Assembly: GCF_041146795.1 (NCBI RefSeq)
Contig: NC_135185.1
Coordinates: forward strand, 26,402,529-26,466,528
Source of the DNA: Maylandia zebra
Taxonomy: Eukaryota; Chordata; Actinopteri; Cichliformes; Cichlidae
Reading direction: 5' to 3'
DNA: 64,000 bases
Below are positions 1 to 13,400 of the stretch, one piece after another. The position numbers and the translations under genes are program-made. The first letter of the stretch is position 1. Each line of letters begins with the position of its first letter. The notes under the pieces were generated by a model. The model made no database searches. It had not been told where the DNA came from and was given only the letters and a program-made list of their open reading frames with translations.

Positions 1-3000
1 AGCTAAAACCCTCACAACAGTGCATGTTTTACATATTGGACTTAAAAACTCTGCTTCGACAACGTGATCCGAAAAGTAGTTTAACTAATTTAGCTCATTA
101 CTCATAATGAACGCGGTGATTCACTCGTCAGCTTTTGATGAGCAGTGTTTATTGCAAATATCAACAATAACAGGGGTTCTGCACAATGCTGCAACACCTC
201 CAAGACTTCCACTGCTTCATCCAGATGTTTTAGTGTTTTGTGTTTCCTTTGTACTCGGCGCAAATGATGGTTCAAAGTCTCAGTGCTACAGTCTCTGAGG
301 TCAGAAGGGACACGCAGCAGATCTCTGAGATGCGGGTGCTTTGCCAAATTTGGTTTAGCTTCTCAAAAAGGGCGAAGTCACTGAAGTGATTTGCCATGTG
401 TTGTCAAGGAAGTAGCATGTAGACAGCCACCCAAATGCAAGACACGAAGGTAGATGATGTGAGATCAGTCCAAAAACAGGTAGGGGATAATGGAAAACTT
501 GAGGAGCAGACAGGGAACCTAGACAAATGAAGCAGGACTTTGTCTTATCTGGGTACCATTAGGATTAATCCTGGTTTTTCTGTACTATGAAAGTGGTTAA
601 CATAAATAATGCTGAAGACCTACCAGGTGGTTATGATCAAGATATGAAATCACCGCTTACTGACCAACCAATTCTCTGGAAAATAACTTTACCATTCCTG
701 GAAGATCCCACATACTTCTGTGCAAGAATAGCACGATGGTCGGAAGTCTTTGTCTGGTCCTGATGACTGTTAGTGTTAAATAGAGATTCTTAGACATTTA
801 TTCCTATTTATTCTTAGATTATTTTCCCCCTGACACCTATTTGCACATAGACAAAACCTATGTTTGAATTCTATTTACATTTCATTTTTAATCTCAGATC
901 GTTAAACACCACCAAATGTAAATGTAAAATGTAATTATAACACATCAGTTTCTCCTGTGTCATAGTGACAGAGCGGTGATGTTGGCAAGTCTGTTAATTC
1001 CACAGTCGGCATTTTTTCCAGCTGTCATTGCTGCCTCCAGATATACCAGACTTCATTAATTTAGTAGTTATTTCCCAGTCTTACTGACCAAAGATCTTAG
1101 AGCACTCACACATTCATACAGTGCTTTTAGTGCTACTGCTTTTCCTCTCGCGCAAACTCACGCTGCTGATTTGTCTGCAGCAGCTACGTTGCTTTTAGCC
1201 TGTATTATTCGTTTAACCTCTTCATATTTTTCTCATAGTACAGTTTTATCTTCTTTTACGCAACCAGCCGCTCTGCTGGCAGTACACTTATCAGTAATTG
1301 CGATTAGTCAGATGTCTGAACACCAGAGAAAACCGATTAGGTTAACTTATGCGGCGCTCCAGACATCTCAGACCTCGGATGTCTGAACCAGGGAGTGACG
1401 TCACACCTGAGTTCGTTGAGTGCGTAGCAGAAAAAGTGAAGAAAAACAGGTTTTGGTTTGGTTCTTAAGCTAGGTAGAGCTATCACTATTTTTTTTTTTT
1501 TTGCACTTAAAACACCGCCGCAGCACATTCACGGATAGAGGTGGGTCAGTGCTCTGTGTATGGTTTATTTAGTGAGGCACAAATACACAACGGTGGCAGT
1601 ACAGATTAAAAGTTTTACAGTTTTACTACTGTTTATGTTCAATGCCGCCAGCTTGGATTGTTGACTCTGGGTTGCTGGGGCTGAGTTGAGGGAGCATTCC
1701 AGATTTAACTTCTGACTGGGAACTCAGAAACTCTGACTTCTGACTTATTCAGGAACACAGCATTAGTGAGCTGATAACCAGCTTGAACTCACGTCAAACT
1801 TCTTACTCTGAGGACAAAGAGAGAGAGACTGGATTATTTATACAAGGACCAAGACACAGGTGAAGGGGATTACATGGGTGAAAACAATCAGGACAGTTAC
1901 AAAGTGGGAAGCAAAACGAACACGAGGCATGAAGGAAACAGTGCTTCGAAGTAAAGCGGGAACGATCCAAAAGACAAATACTAAACATGGAGACAAGAAG
2001 ACTCACACTAAACATAAAGACTGAGATGGGGAACACTTGAGAACAGATGGCTAAGCATAGGAAGATGAGCTGGATGATGTAATAAAGAGAGAAACTCAAA
2101 GTAGGAACTGAAGCTAAAATAGCTAAAGCTAAAATAAAGCAAGACAAGACATGGCTCAAATGCTAAAATAAAAGCTTATCTTACTACAGTATCAATGGAA
2201 ACATGAACCAAAACACAGGATTGCAAAACTATGAAGCAAAAACAAAACTCAAAGACTCAGTAGTATCAAAGGTATACAGCAGCAGTCCAAAACGTCAAAA
2301 AATACTGTTATACGGGCCAAAGTCAGAACCCAGAAACAAAAATCTCTTGGACCCAACCAAGAGCTACAGTGCAAAAGTCATGAGCCACCATTCATTTCTG
2401 CATATTTTGCTTCTAAGGAGCCAGACTTTCTGGTATTAAACAGATAAGATTTTAAAATGTCCTTCAAGAAGCCAAAGACTACTTAATGAAATTAAAAGAA
2501 AGTTCATATGAATGTGCTCATATTGACATTCAAGGTTTTCAAGCCAAGGTTTTGCCTTTTATACTAAATTTTCAAGAACTGGGTTTCTTTCAGTAATCAC
2601 TACATTTTTCCCAGTTTTTGTAAAAAAGAAACTTTCAAAGAAGACTTTGACATAGTACTTTTTATGTGTTATGTGTTGACCTTTTACATGTGATGCAGAT
2701 TACTTGAAAACGTGTTAGGATATAGCTATAATAATATTGTATTGATCCCTTCTAATTAATACATTTTCTGGATACTTCCAGAAACAAAACATTACATTTT
2801 CCCTGGACTATTTTCCCAATAAACAGGAAGTTGACAGATGAGTGTCTTTTTCCAGTTTTCTAAAGAAGTTTAGAAACTGCAAAGAAACTATAATTGTCAT
2901 ATACTGGATGGTTTGTAAAATAAACCTAAGCTGTCTGTGACTTCTGGCATCGAGCAGTGAGTGGTATCACTTTGTTTGTTGCCACGTGAACCAGATGGGC

Positions 3001-4446
3001 TCCAACGAGCACGCTCTTTTAACCTTTTCCTTAATGATTTTGGCCCTGGAAGTCTGACGCCTCGTTTCTTGAGATGTGCCCGAAGCGCTCAGGGGTTGCT
3101 TATTTTAGCCGCCTCATCACGAGAAGTGTCAAACGAAAAATTAATCAGGACTGATTAGCGACGCCGATTTCACCACCCGCGACTTGAGTACTCGAAGTGT
3201 AAACAAACGGGAAAAAAAGGCAACCCTATGAGCAAGAAACGCTCAGTGAGCCGCACATCCAGTTGGGAAATTAAGCTGCTTTAATCAAGCAACACTGACA
3301 ACAGTACAATATCGATGAATTGCTGCAGTGTGTGAAAATAAACTGCAAATATATACATTAATCATTACTGGGTGTGCTGTAGATGACACCAACATCATTT
3401 CAATCTTCTGTATGCTTACCAAGGATTCAGACCTGATGGGGTGGTATTGATTAGATGGAACGCAGGCAGGTAATAGATATATAAATGATAAATGTTTGAA
3501 GGCCTGGGAGATCGGGGGAAAACTTGACAGGCAGATAAATTACGATAAAAACTTTAGAAGTTGTCCTTCTCGGTTTCATAGCAGTGAACTCCATGAACCA
3601 AAGTATTATATTTGATCCTGTTTTCTACTGCTACACATTCAGATTTTAACTCTGTGTAACAAATCCACTGCTCTGCTATCATGGTCGTGCACAGTTCTAA
3701 AATTATAAATCATTAGCATGGAAGAAAAGTAAAGCTGAATAGGACTAATGTTGCTTCTCAGCCTCAGCTTAATGCAGTATTGAGTGTGGACCGAGTCTGA
3801 CGTCACTTTGTAAACAGAAACAGCCCCTTCAGCATCTGTGCTCCACTCCGCCCTTCATCTGTCTCTCCAACTATCCTCTATATGTTCGTTTCGTCATTTG
3901 CTTTGCAGAGTAAGCCATAAAAGCACATACCATTGACCACGTATTCATGCCTACACGCTTTTTGGTGCTGCTGTAGTTATTATGTCATTATGGTGTGATG
4001 AATATTGTCAACATTACAGAGCGTTATCTGTGTATGAAAACTCGTGATTAGTACTGGAATTGCTTTGTAGTGTTTGCCAGCTTTCCCCCTCTTTACCTTA
4101 TGCACAGGTTACAAAACGCAACACATGATCGATCTTAGAAAATGATATTCCCTGTCCTCCTCTTATTCTCACGAAAAGACGAAAAAAGCCATTTAGCTGA
4201 GGCTTTAAAGGTTTTGTTTTTCATGTTAATATTAGGCTCTGCATTCATTCACAGTGTTTGACTTCCATCCTGTGCACCATCCAGTGTAGCAGAACTTTAT
4301 CCCTATGAAGTGAGAGCCACATTCCGAGACTCCAAATGAACAGAGTTATGTGCTGTATTTAATGGTCGGAGCACTTTACTGCCTGCGGTGCTGTATATTG
4401 ATTTGTCTCTAATGCCTGTCACCGCTCTGTGTCTTTCTCGCTTCAG
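1..4446 (+). other. stac intron, no gene seen
   Basis: No exon was recognised here. The next stac exon begins at 4447 in mid-protein, so this is best read as intron of stac. The C1 (cysteine-rich) domain exons that should precede it were looked for and not found, so they lie upstream of the window. Short open frames (for example minus-strand 1803-2159) lack splice context and recognisable motifs. The stretch 1803-2160 is purine-rich and looks like an old repeat, but no family was identified. Confidence 0.55.
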
Positions 4447-7400
4447 CCAAAAGGCTTTCGGCGGTACTACAGCTCTCCATTACTGATCCAGGAACAGTAT
4501 GGCTGCATCAAAGAAGTCATGCCTATTGGTGAGCAGCTTATCTTAGGATACTTTTGGTTCATTTCAACTTAATTCTCCCAAAACTGGGTTTCTAATTGAG
4601 CAGTTTCATAAAATGGATGCACAAGGTTTTACAGTCTGGTAATTTGCCACATGGTTTTGTGTCTGTAACATGCTTTTCTAAAGCCTGCGGCAATAAGGTG
4701 GACCCCGTGTATGAAGCCCTGAGGTTCGGCACATCATTGGCACAAAGGACAAAGAGAGCCAGCGGTTCTGAATCTCCCCACAGAAACTCTGTAAGAGCAA
4801 CATACCCCTCTCTACTTTTATTTAAAGATTAATTCGATTTATTTATTTATTTTGCCAGTTTCTTTTTGTCCATATCATAAAGTATCCTCTTTATTGTGGC
4901 ATATAAAGACTTTCTATCAGGAAATGGACTACACTTTATATTTTGTCTCACTGTAGCAGACACTGTGTAGCTGATGATCTAAATAGATATTGCTACTGCA
5001 GGGCTGTAAACACTACCAATAAAGGCAGTCTGGTCCAGACCTATGACAGGAACTCTCACGTTACAGCTCTGAAGATGAATTAAAATGATTGTTTAGCCAA
5101 AGTCCCTTCCGGCCTTCTTCCATCGGTACGTTTAATGCACAGGGAAATGTGTTCTTCACATTGTATCACTGCTAATGTAAGCTAAACTGCACGAGAAGTC
5201 TGGATACGCACCTCTGTATGATGACATTTGAAAGCTGTTGGGTTAGGGCCATTCTGTCCTGTCCTCTGCAGCTGTTAGTGAATGGGTGTATGTGTGTGTC
5301 AGTTGAGGCTTACAGAGACAATGTAATCTCAACGGGGGTTCTCATAATAGTTTCCAAATGTAGACTATGAAACAGCATGTTTACTGCTCGCCAGACTCCC
5401 AGATAGCTGGTTATTCTGTAAAAAAGAATGAATTTTAACTAATCCTGTGCTCAAACCTTCAACTATCTATCTAATTAGTAGTACATCATTCCCTCTCTAT
5501 TTCTGCACTTATCTAATTGAATTTTGCCCGTTCAATTTTTGTCTTTGCAGACCAGTGATTTGGATAAGGTTCCAGAGGAAGTTGTGGCTCACAGCAGCAG
5601 GCAGGAGCTGTCGAGAAAACACAGCGATGATGGTGAGTATTCACTGCAGTACACAGTGTGCATCTGGATTAATGCCACGTAGTGACAGGAAAAAATGCAC
5701 CGCTGTTGCTCTTCCCATAAATGAGAGAATTGAAGAAGGTTGCAACATCAAATTCTCCATCTATGAACCATCAACGAAATTTTCTCCTTATTCTCCATTA
5801 AAGTCAGTCTTTAAAATAAGATGTTCTGTGAACTTTTCTGTGTTCTTTACTGTGCTTAGCTCTTGATTCAGCAGTGGGCAGGGTTTTCCAGCTGTACAAT
5901 AGCATCTGTAGTAAAGGGCAATGCAGTGACCCTTTATACTCCAGAGTATTAAGCCTAAGACGATAGAACTAAAGACTACAAAAAGAAGACATTGTTTTGG
6001 AAAATGCTGTTTGAAGCATGGTAATAATACTGCTGAACTAACCGAACAAAAGAAGAAATGACTTCACTTTTAGCTTGTGTCATGTGCTCGCCTTCCAACT
6101 GCTCTTGTTTTATGAATAGCTCAAGCTAACAAGGAAAAAAGCTAATTATGTTAACTGAAAACTGTATGTGGATTTCTATGATCACAGATTTGAAGTGCCA
6201 CTTTCAGGCCAATGGTTCCCGCTGTAGACATGTTTATGCTCTTGATTTAGTCTTGATTTTCTTCCACATGTGACAACATTAGATCCATTTTTTGTCTTCT
6301 GATACAGTTATATCCTGCTACCTTAAAACTAAGTACAACTTTATTCAGACTGTTTAGTTGGGCAAAGTTCATTTTGTGTTGTTTTCTCAGTTTTTACGGT
6401 CGTTGAGAACGGGACAGAGCAGTACCACCACCCAGAAAGAAAACCCGACAGTTTGCAGGTGAGAAACCATTATTTTACATTTTATAATAGATTGGTTTTG
6501 TGTGCATGTGCATGAGTATAGTACAACACTGAGAAGTACTGTTCTTGGAATACCAGTTTATCTGGATTGATGTTGTCGTTTTATATGCAGGAAAGAGTTG
6601 CACGGTTTCTTTTTTCCTTCTTAAATCTATGTAAATGTCAGATGGACAGACAGACAGTCCTTATTTATAAGTAACACGTGTTCCTCAAAGCCAAAAAGCA
6701 CAACAGCTGTCGGTTGTTTCAGCCCAGTTTGTTCTTCGGAAGCCACACGAGCTTCCAGTTTAGTTTAAAAACAGACATCTGAGGTACAGATTGATTTTTC
6801 ACATGCAGATACAATTTGTTGTCCTTTCACAAATTACAAAAAAGCTTTTTAGAGAAGCACTAAACTGGTAATTATATAGGTAAGAGCGAGAGAAAGTAAA
6901 GTGACTGCATCCTATAACTGTCTTTTCAGCAGTTTCAGCAACTCTGACTGTGTAGTGAACTTTTCCACATTTTCCCTCTTAGCTTTCACAACGTTAGTTT
7001 TTTTTTTGGAGCTCAGTTCCTGAACTTTCTGGCTCACCTGAGAACTGATACCCTGCCAGCCCGTTCTTCATCTCCGCCTCCATCATCACTGCTAAATTTC
7101 CCAGGACTTCGGGGGAGCACTCTCTTTTCTCTTCCTGCCGTAACAAATCAAACCCGGTCTGACACGACCACTGGCCAGCGCTGATACAGACAACTCTTGA
7201 CCTTGATGTTTGGATTCGGTCTGTTTATTCTCCACAGTGTAGATGCAGTGCAAAATTCATGCCAGAGAAAGAAAAAGGTTAAACCTCTGTGAATGTCTTA
7301 TCGCCCCCTGTGGAGCATCCATGAATATTTCATTGGCATATTTCAACTCTTCTCCTCCTCTCTGCCTTTTCCTTCCACGCTGGAATTTGTGGGAGAGGTG

Positions 7401-10400
7401 TTCTTAGTATTGATGCTCTTTGTAGATATTTTCTATGTGCCGCCATCTATTCTGTTTACTTTTATTGCTTAACATGTTTATCTCTGTTGTCAACAATGGA
7501 AAAAGACCACAGATACTCAGACAAACACAAAAATGAGCAAATATCCGTACAAGGGAACACACACGCGCAGATGCACATATAAACACCTCGACTCTGCAAT
7601 ATAATCTAGCAGTCCAGTCGTCCATTTCAGAGCTTGAAATGCATTGTGCAGTGTTATCAGGCTGGACCGAGCACAGCTGGCAGCAGGCTGTTTGTCTGTC
7701 AGCCGACAGCTCCATTAGCTCAGGCTGGCGGACAGACAGATGGAGGCACTGCAGGGTAATGAGCAGAGAAAGGAAAAAAGGTTGAAAACGGCTTCTTCCC
7801 TTGAGAAGGAGCAGTTTTCAAATTGAGATGAGGGACTCGCGGTCTCAAATGGGAACACATGACAGGATGGCCATCTGTTCACACTTTTCAGGTTTAGTGT
7901 TAAATTCTCAGAGATCAATAGCCAGTAAAATGGTCTGATTCTTGCTGATTAATGACATCTTTTTCCTTCTATTCTCTTTTTTTCTTGGTACCTTCTCTGT
8001 TTTCTTTTAAACTGCTGTGGCCTCTGCTCATTCACTGCTGCTGGACACATAAAACGTATCATCATTTGGAATCAACTCGTAAAAAATACTGATAAATATC
8101 ATTCAGGCCCCAGACCTGGAGCCTTTAAGTATCTTTCAGCTGTTTTTATCTTTATTTTTTGCAGCTTTGCTGTTTTGAATCAGCCTTAGCTCTAGACAGC
8201 AGGCAGCTGATTTAATGAAGATTTTCTGATGGCCCACTTTATTTGCCCACTCAGCAACAAATGGCATGCCTAGTTAGAGCTGGATCGTTCCAACAGGAGT
8301 TGTAGCCACCAGAGCTGAAGACAGCACTCGACTTACACTCGTGAGATGGCCAGCATAACACAAACATAACACATAATGTAGCATCCAGTCGAACTGAGAA
8401 GGCCAGAACTGATGGTTGTTGAATGACCTTTATTATTCCTTGCCGTGTATCAGACAACGAACCAACGTAAGAGCTAGACAAACAAATAAAACAATTACCA
8501 TATTATTCATGTAACAGCATCTTAACCGCTCATTACGCTGGTCTAACCGTTTTCTATTAAGCTATATAATACATATTATGCATTTCAGATTGCTCAAATT
8601 AAATCATATACATTACAAACCTTGTTCCCCTGTCGACTGTAGCTAGAACCATTTGTTTTCGTACAATTTAACTATATCCCTCTCTCCCTTTTCTCCGTTA
8701 GCATTAATTTTTCACCTTCTTCCGTCTTTCTGCACATCAAGCGTTTACCGTTAAAACATTCACTTCCGGTCCCACAGGAAGTTACCAAAACAAAAGCACA
8801 AACGTTACATTACGTGAATGTGGGCCAGCTTTACACATCCGCCGCTACACTCCCACCAAATTATTTGCTGTTACAAACAAATAAAACACAAATAATTTCT
8901 AAACAGGTAACTTAACAATGATAATACCTTTGTATATGCAACAACAAATTCTCATCGCATTTTAACTGCTTAGTGCATCTTGTTTTTCACAACTTTCCAG
9001 CAGTAGAACCAACTTATGAACTGGGCGTTCCACTGTAGACATCTTATGCAAACGTTCACCCTTTTTACTAAGGTTTCTGTCTGCAAAGGTTACTTTGACC
9101 TTTCTCACAAGTCCATCTTCGTCTGTTATGGTGTCCACAACCCTACCAAGTCTCCATTGGGATCGTGGCAGTATTTCTTCCTTGTCCATCACTATGTCAC
9201 CTACTTGCATATTCCTTTTAACAACATGCCATCTCTGCCGGACCCTGATGTTGTGCAGATATTCTCCCTTCCATCTGCTCCAAAATTGCTCCGTTAGGTA
9301 TTGCACCTGACGCCATTGCTTCCGGGCGTACAGATCCTCTTTAACAAACTGTCCTGGAGGAGGCAAGGCTGTTGTGGTCTTCATAGTTAGGAGATGATTT
9401 GGAGTTATTGGTTTCAAACTGTTTGGATCATTGAGATTGTCTGTCGTCAATGGGCGGCTGTTTACTATTGCAGCTGCTTCATAGAGAAAGGTTCTGAGCG
9501 ATGAATCGGTGAGTCGTCTCTTTGCGAGAGCGAGTGTGGCGTTGAGGACGTTTCTCACAGTCCGAATTTGTCGTTCCCATACTCCACCTGCGTGGCTAGC
9601 ATGGGGTGTGTTAAACACGAATTCACATTGTTTCTCAGATAGAAAGATTGTCAGTTTTTCAGTGTCTATTTCATTCAGTGCTGCACACAGTTCATTTTTG
9701 GCACCTACAAAGTTAGTACCTCGATCACATTTTATTTGTCTGACAGAGCCTCTCAGAGCTATAAAGCACCTTAGTCCATTAATGAAAGCGTCCGTAGTCA
9801 GGTCTTCTAACATTTCTACGTGTACTGCTCGTAAATAGAAACAAGTGAAAAGGAGAGCGTACCTTTTGTTTTCTTTTCTTGCTTGTTTGGTTAGGAACGG
9901 GCCGAAAACATCCATACCACAGTATGTAAAAGGCGGAGAATGCTCGACTCTTTCTGTGGGGAGATCTTTCATTTTTTGTCCTTCCACAGCTCTCCTTAGT
10001 CTCCGACATGTCACACACTGACGGATGTAGTCTGATACTGTTTGACTTAGCTTGGGAATCCAATAACCGCTGGACCGTATTTCGTTCATTGTGAAGCTCT
10101 TTCCTTGATGATTTATTCTTTCGTGACAGTGAGCGATTATGAGTTTTGTAGTATGATGGTCTCTTGGAATGACAGTTGGATGTTTGAATGTGTTAGGAAG
10201 CGATGAGTGTTGTAGCCTTCCTCCCACCTTGAGCACATTGTCTTCGTCCAAGAAAGGATCCAACTTGTAAATTTTGTTGCTCTCATGTAGTGCCTTTCCT
10301 TTGCTTAATGTCTTTATCTCATCTGAAAATGTTAGTCCTTGTAGGTTTTTGATAATCACCATTTCAGCGTTTTGTCTTTCAGTTACAGTGCTGAGTGACT

Positions 10401-13400
10401 TTGATTTGTCTCTGAGTAGGAAACGTTTGAGACGTGCTATGGCACTGACAGCGTGTGACCAGGATGAGAACCTTGTGAGACGGTCACAGAGACTTCTGTG
10501 TTCTGTAGTTTGGCTGTTGAGTGTTTGCACGTTTCTCACCTCTGGATCTCCCACCAAAAGTTCAATAGACTCTTTAGTTGGAAGGTTTAACTTCTTTTCC
10601 CATAAGAACTGAGGGCCTGTGAGCCAGTTTGATGATAGCAGTTCCGCTACTGATGTGCTCCTTGATGTTATGTCAGCGGGGTTTTCACTCGTCGGTACAT
10701 AGAACCATTGCTGTGGTGTAGTATTGTTTTGTGTCTCGCCTTCAGGTCCATTATCATCAATCTCTTTGGCATCACCCCTTTGTATAATGTCATTCATGTA
10801 TGTGACATAGTCTCTTTTGTATTTTTCATCACGCATTGGTTTACATGTGAGCTGATTGAGTCTGCTCTCGGCGAGTTGTCTGTTATCTGGCATTTGTAGC
10901 CTTTCTTTAAATGGCAATGGCATTTCATAATGTCCCTTTTCTGCTTGTGTTATGCCTTGTTCAAGTTTCTCAAGAAACCTAAGGTCGTCTTGAGACACCG
11001 GCTTTTCGTTTATTTCGTTTTCTTTAAAGTCCCTTTCTAGTGCACGTATTGCATCTGCGGGAGTACATGGAGGCATTTCTTTAACAGTTATTCTGTGACA
11101 GAGACTCCTTGTTGTCTCTGATGCACTGCATGGCACTGAGTTGCCAACTATGCTCCATCCTAAATCAGTTTGGATGGCATATGGCTCATTGTCTTTACCT
11201 AAGAGTACTTGTCTAGGCGCCAGAGCTTGGGGACAAGTATAACCTATCAGGAGACTCACCTCACAACTGAGGAGCGGTGGGATCTCATCTACAATGGACG
11301 ACAAATGACTCCACAGTTTTGCCGTGTCACATGTTGGTATGTGTTCTCTATTTGCAGGTATGTAGTCCTTTGTGTAAGCAGTTGGGAGCCTTAGCACAGT
11401 TGCTGAATTGTAACCTCTCACTAGAAGATCACACACCTTTCCGCTGCTTACTACTGCATTTTTACCCATCATTGTGGTAAGTCTGAGTTTCACAGGGCAC
11501 ACATTTGCTTGCAGTTTCTGTGTTACATCCTGATCTATAAAAACAGTGTCGCTCTGCGTGTCTAGTAGCGCATAGACTAGTTTTTCCCTTTGTGGATTAG
11601 CAGCCGTTGAGACCCATACTGGGACTATCATGGAGGTGCTGACTGTGTGTTCTGCTCTAGCGACATTTAACGCCATGGCTGTTGCACTTTCAGGTGAGTT
11701 CCCTTGTGTTGCGTTGTCTATACTCACTTGAGCTTGCTTTTCTCTTTGCAGACTAATGCTGTAGTTCTCATCGTGAAGACAGGTCGGGTGTCTCTTAGAG
11801 CAGGTTTCACAAGTGAGGCGCCGTTTGCAGTCCTTAGCACTATGACCTTGCTTTAAACAACCATAACAATGTTTATTGTCCTTTACATGTTTCTTTTTCA
11901 TTTCCAGGGTCATTTGCAGAAAGTTTGGGCACTTTATAAGTGGATGCAACTCTTGGCACAGTGTGCATGAAGAACTGTTGTATATTTTAGTCTTTGCATC
12001 TCTTTCAGTTGTGTTAATGTTAAATACACTTGCCTTGTTTCTTTTGACTTCTTTTGTGTTTCTTTTGTCATCATTTGTTTCCGGGGAGCGAAGTGCATGT
12101 ATGGAAGTGACTGGGTTACATGCTACTTCTGCTTCAAGCGAGAGAAAGGAGGCAAATTCACTAAAGCTGGGGAATTCACCACCGCCCATGAGTATCTTTG
12201 TTACATGCCTGTTCCATCTTGTGTTTATCCAGTCTGGCAATTTATGCAACAGTTTCTGATTTTCTTCACAGTCATTGAGTATTTGCAGTCCTTTCACGTG
12301 AGGCATAGCAAGTGTGCATGCATTCACAAAATCAGCAAAGTTCCTTAGCCCATCAGCATCTCTCGACTGTATTTTAGGCCAACTAGATAACTTCTCTCTA
12401 AATGCCCTTTGTAGCACGAAAGGCTGGCCATACCTTTGGTTTAACTTTGCCCAAGCATCGTTATACGCTTCTTCATCATTTCTGAAGAAAGTCCCTTCAA
12501 GGCACTTGCGAGCTGAGCCAGTTACATACCTTTTCAGATAGTACAGTTTATCTGCTGCTGACATGCCAGTTTGTTCAATAAGTGACATGAAAGTGGATTT
12601 CCATTCAATAAATTTTATTGGCTCACCACTAAACATCGTTGGTTCTGGCGTGGGGAGTCTATTTATTCTTATGCTGTCTTGTACCGCCTGTGCAAGCTGG
12701 CTGACACTAGGAGGGGTTGTTGGCGCCGGTATGGAGTATGATGGTACAGTGTGTTTGGGTGTGTGCTCTGGGTTCACCTTTTCCATCTTAACTGAATATG
12801 CATCATCAAGTTGCGACAACTCTCTGTTGTAGGCGTCCAACCTGGCGCGAGCGGCTTCCACCTCCCTTTCGGCTTTCAGGCGTTCCAACTCTGATGTTTG
12901 AACTGCCATTTGTTTCTTATGCTCCTCTTCTAGAGCCTTTATCTTTTCCTTCTGTCTTTGTTCCTCTTGTACAATCTTGTACTCTGCCTCCTTTGCTGCT
13001 AGTTCTGCTGCTGCCTCTGCTCGTTTTGAAGCAAGATGTGAGGCTGAAGACAGTTGGCTACGTTTCGATGCTGCAGTTGAACCATAGATGGACTGGGCAT
13101 AATCATGTTCTAATAGTCTGCGTAGACGTTTTCTTTCATATTCTCCATCAAAATCTCCATCTACACTGCTTATTCTTTCCAGGATGACTTTCACGATGTC
13201 ATGAGTAACTGCTTCACATGCATCGGTTTTTCTTCGTATGTCTGATGAAGGTGCAATGTGACTTCTCATTTCAGTGTACAGCTTTAGCAGTTCATCTTTT
13301 CTTTGCTCTACATCATCTGCAAGATCTGCCATTTCTTTCTCTGAAATGTCCAACTTTAATCTTTCTCTTGTTTCTCGCACTCGTATTTTCCATTGTTCAT

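Noticed and set aside
1803-2159. 118-codon minus-strand open frame with many hydrophobic and cysteine residues
   Set aside because: Low-complexity, repeat-like DNA in an intron, with no splice or start context.
9779-10063. Additional minus-strand open frame inside the BEL element
   Set aside because: Alternative frame within the integrase coding region; no independent signals.
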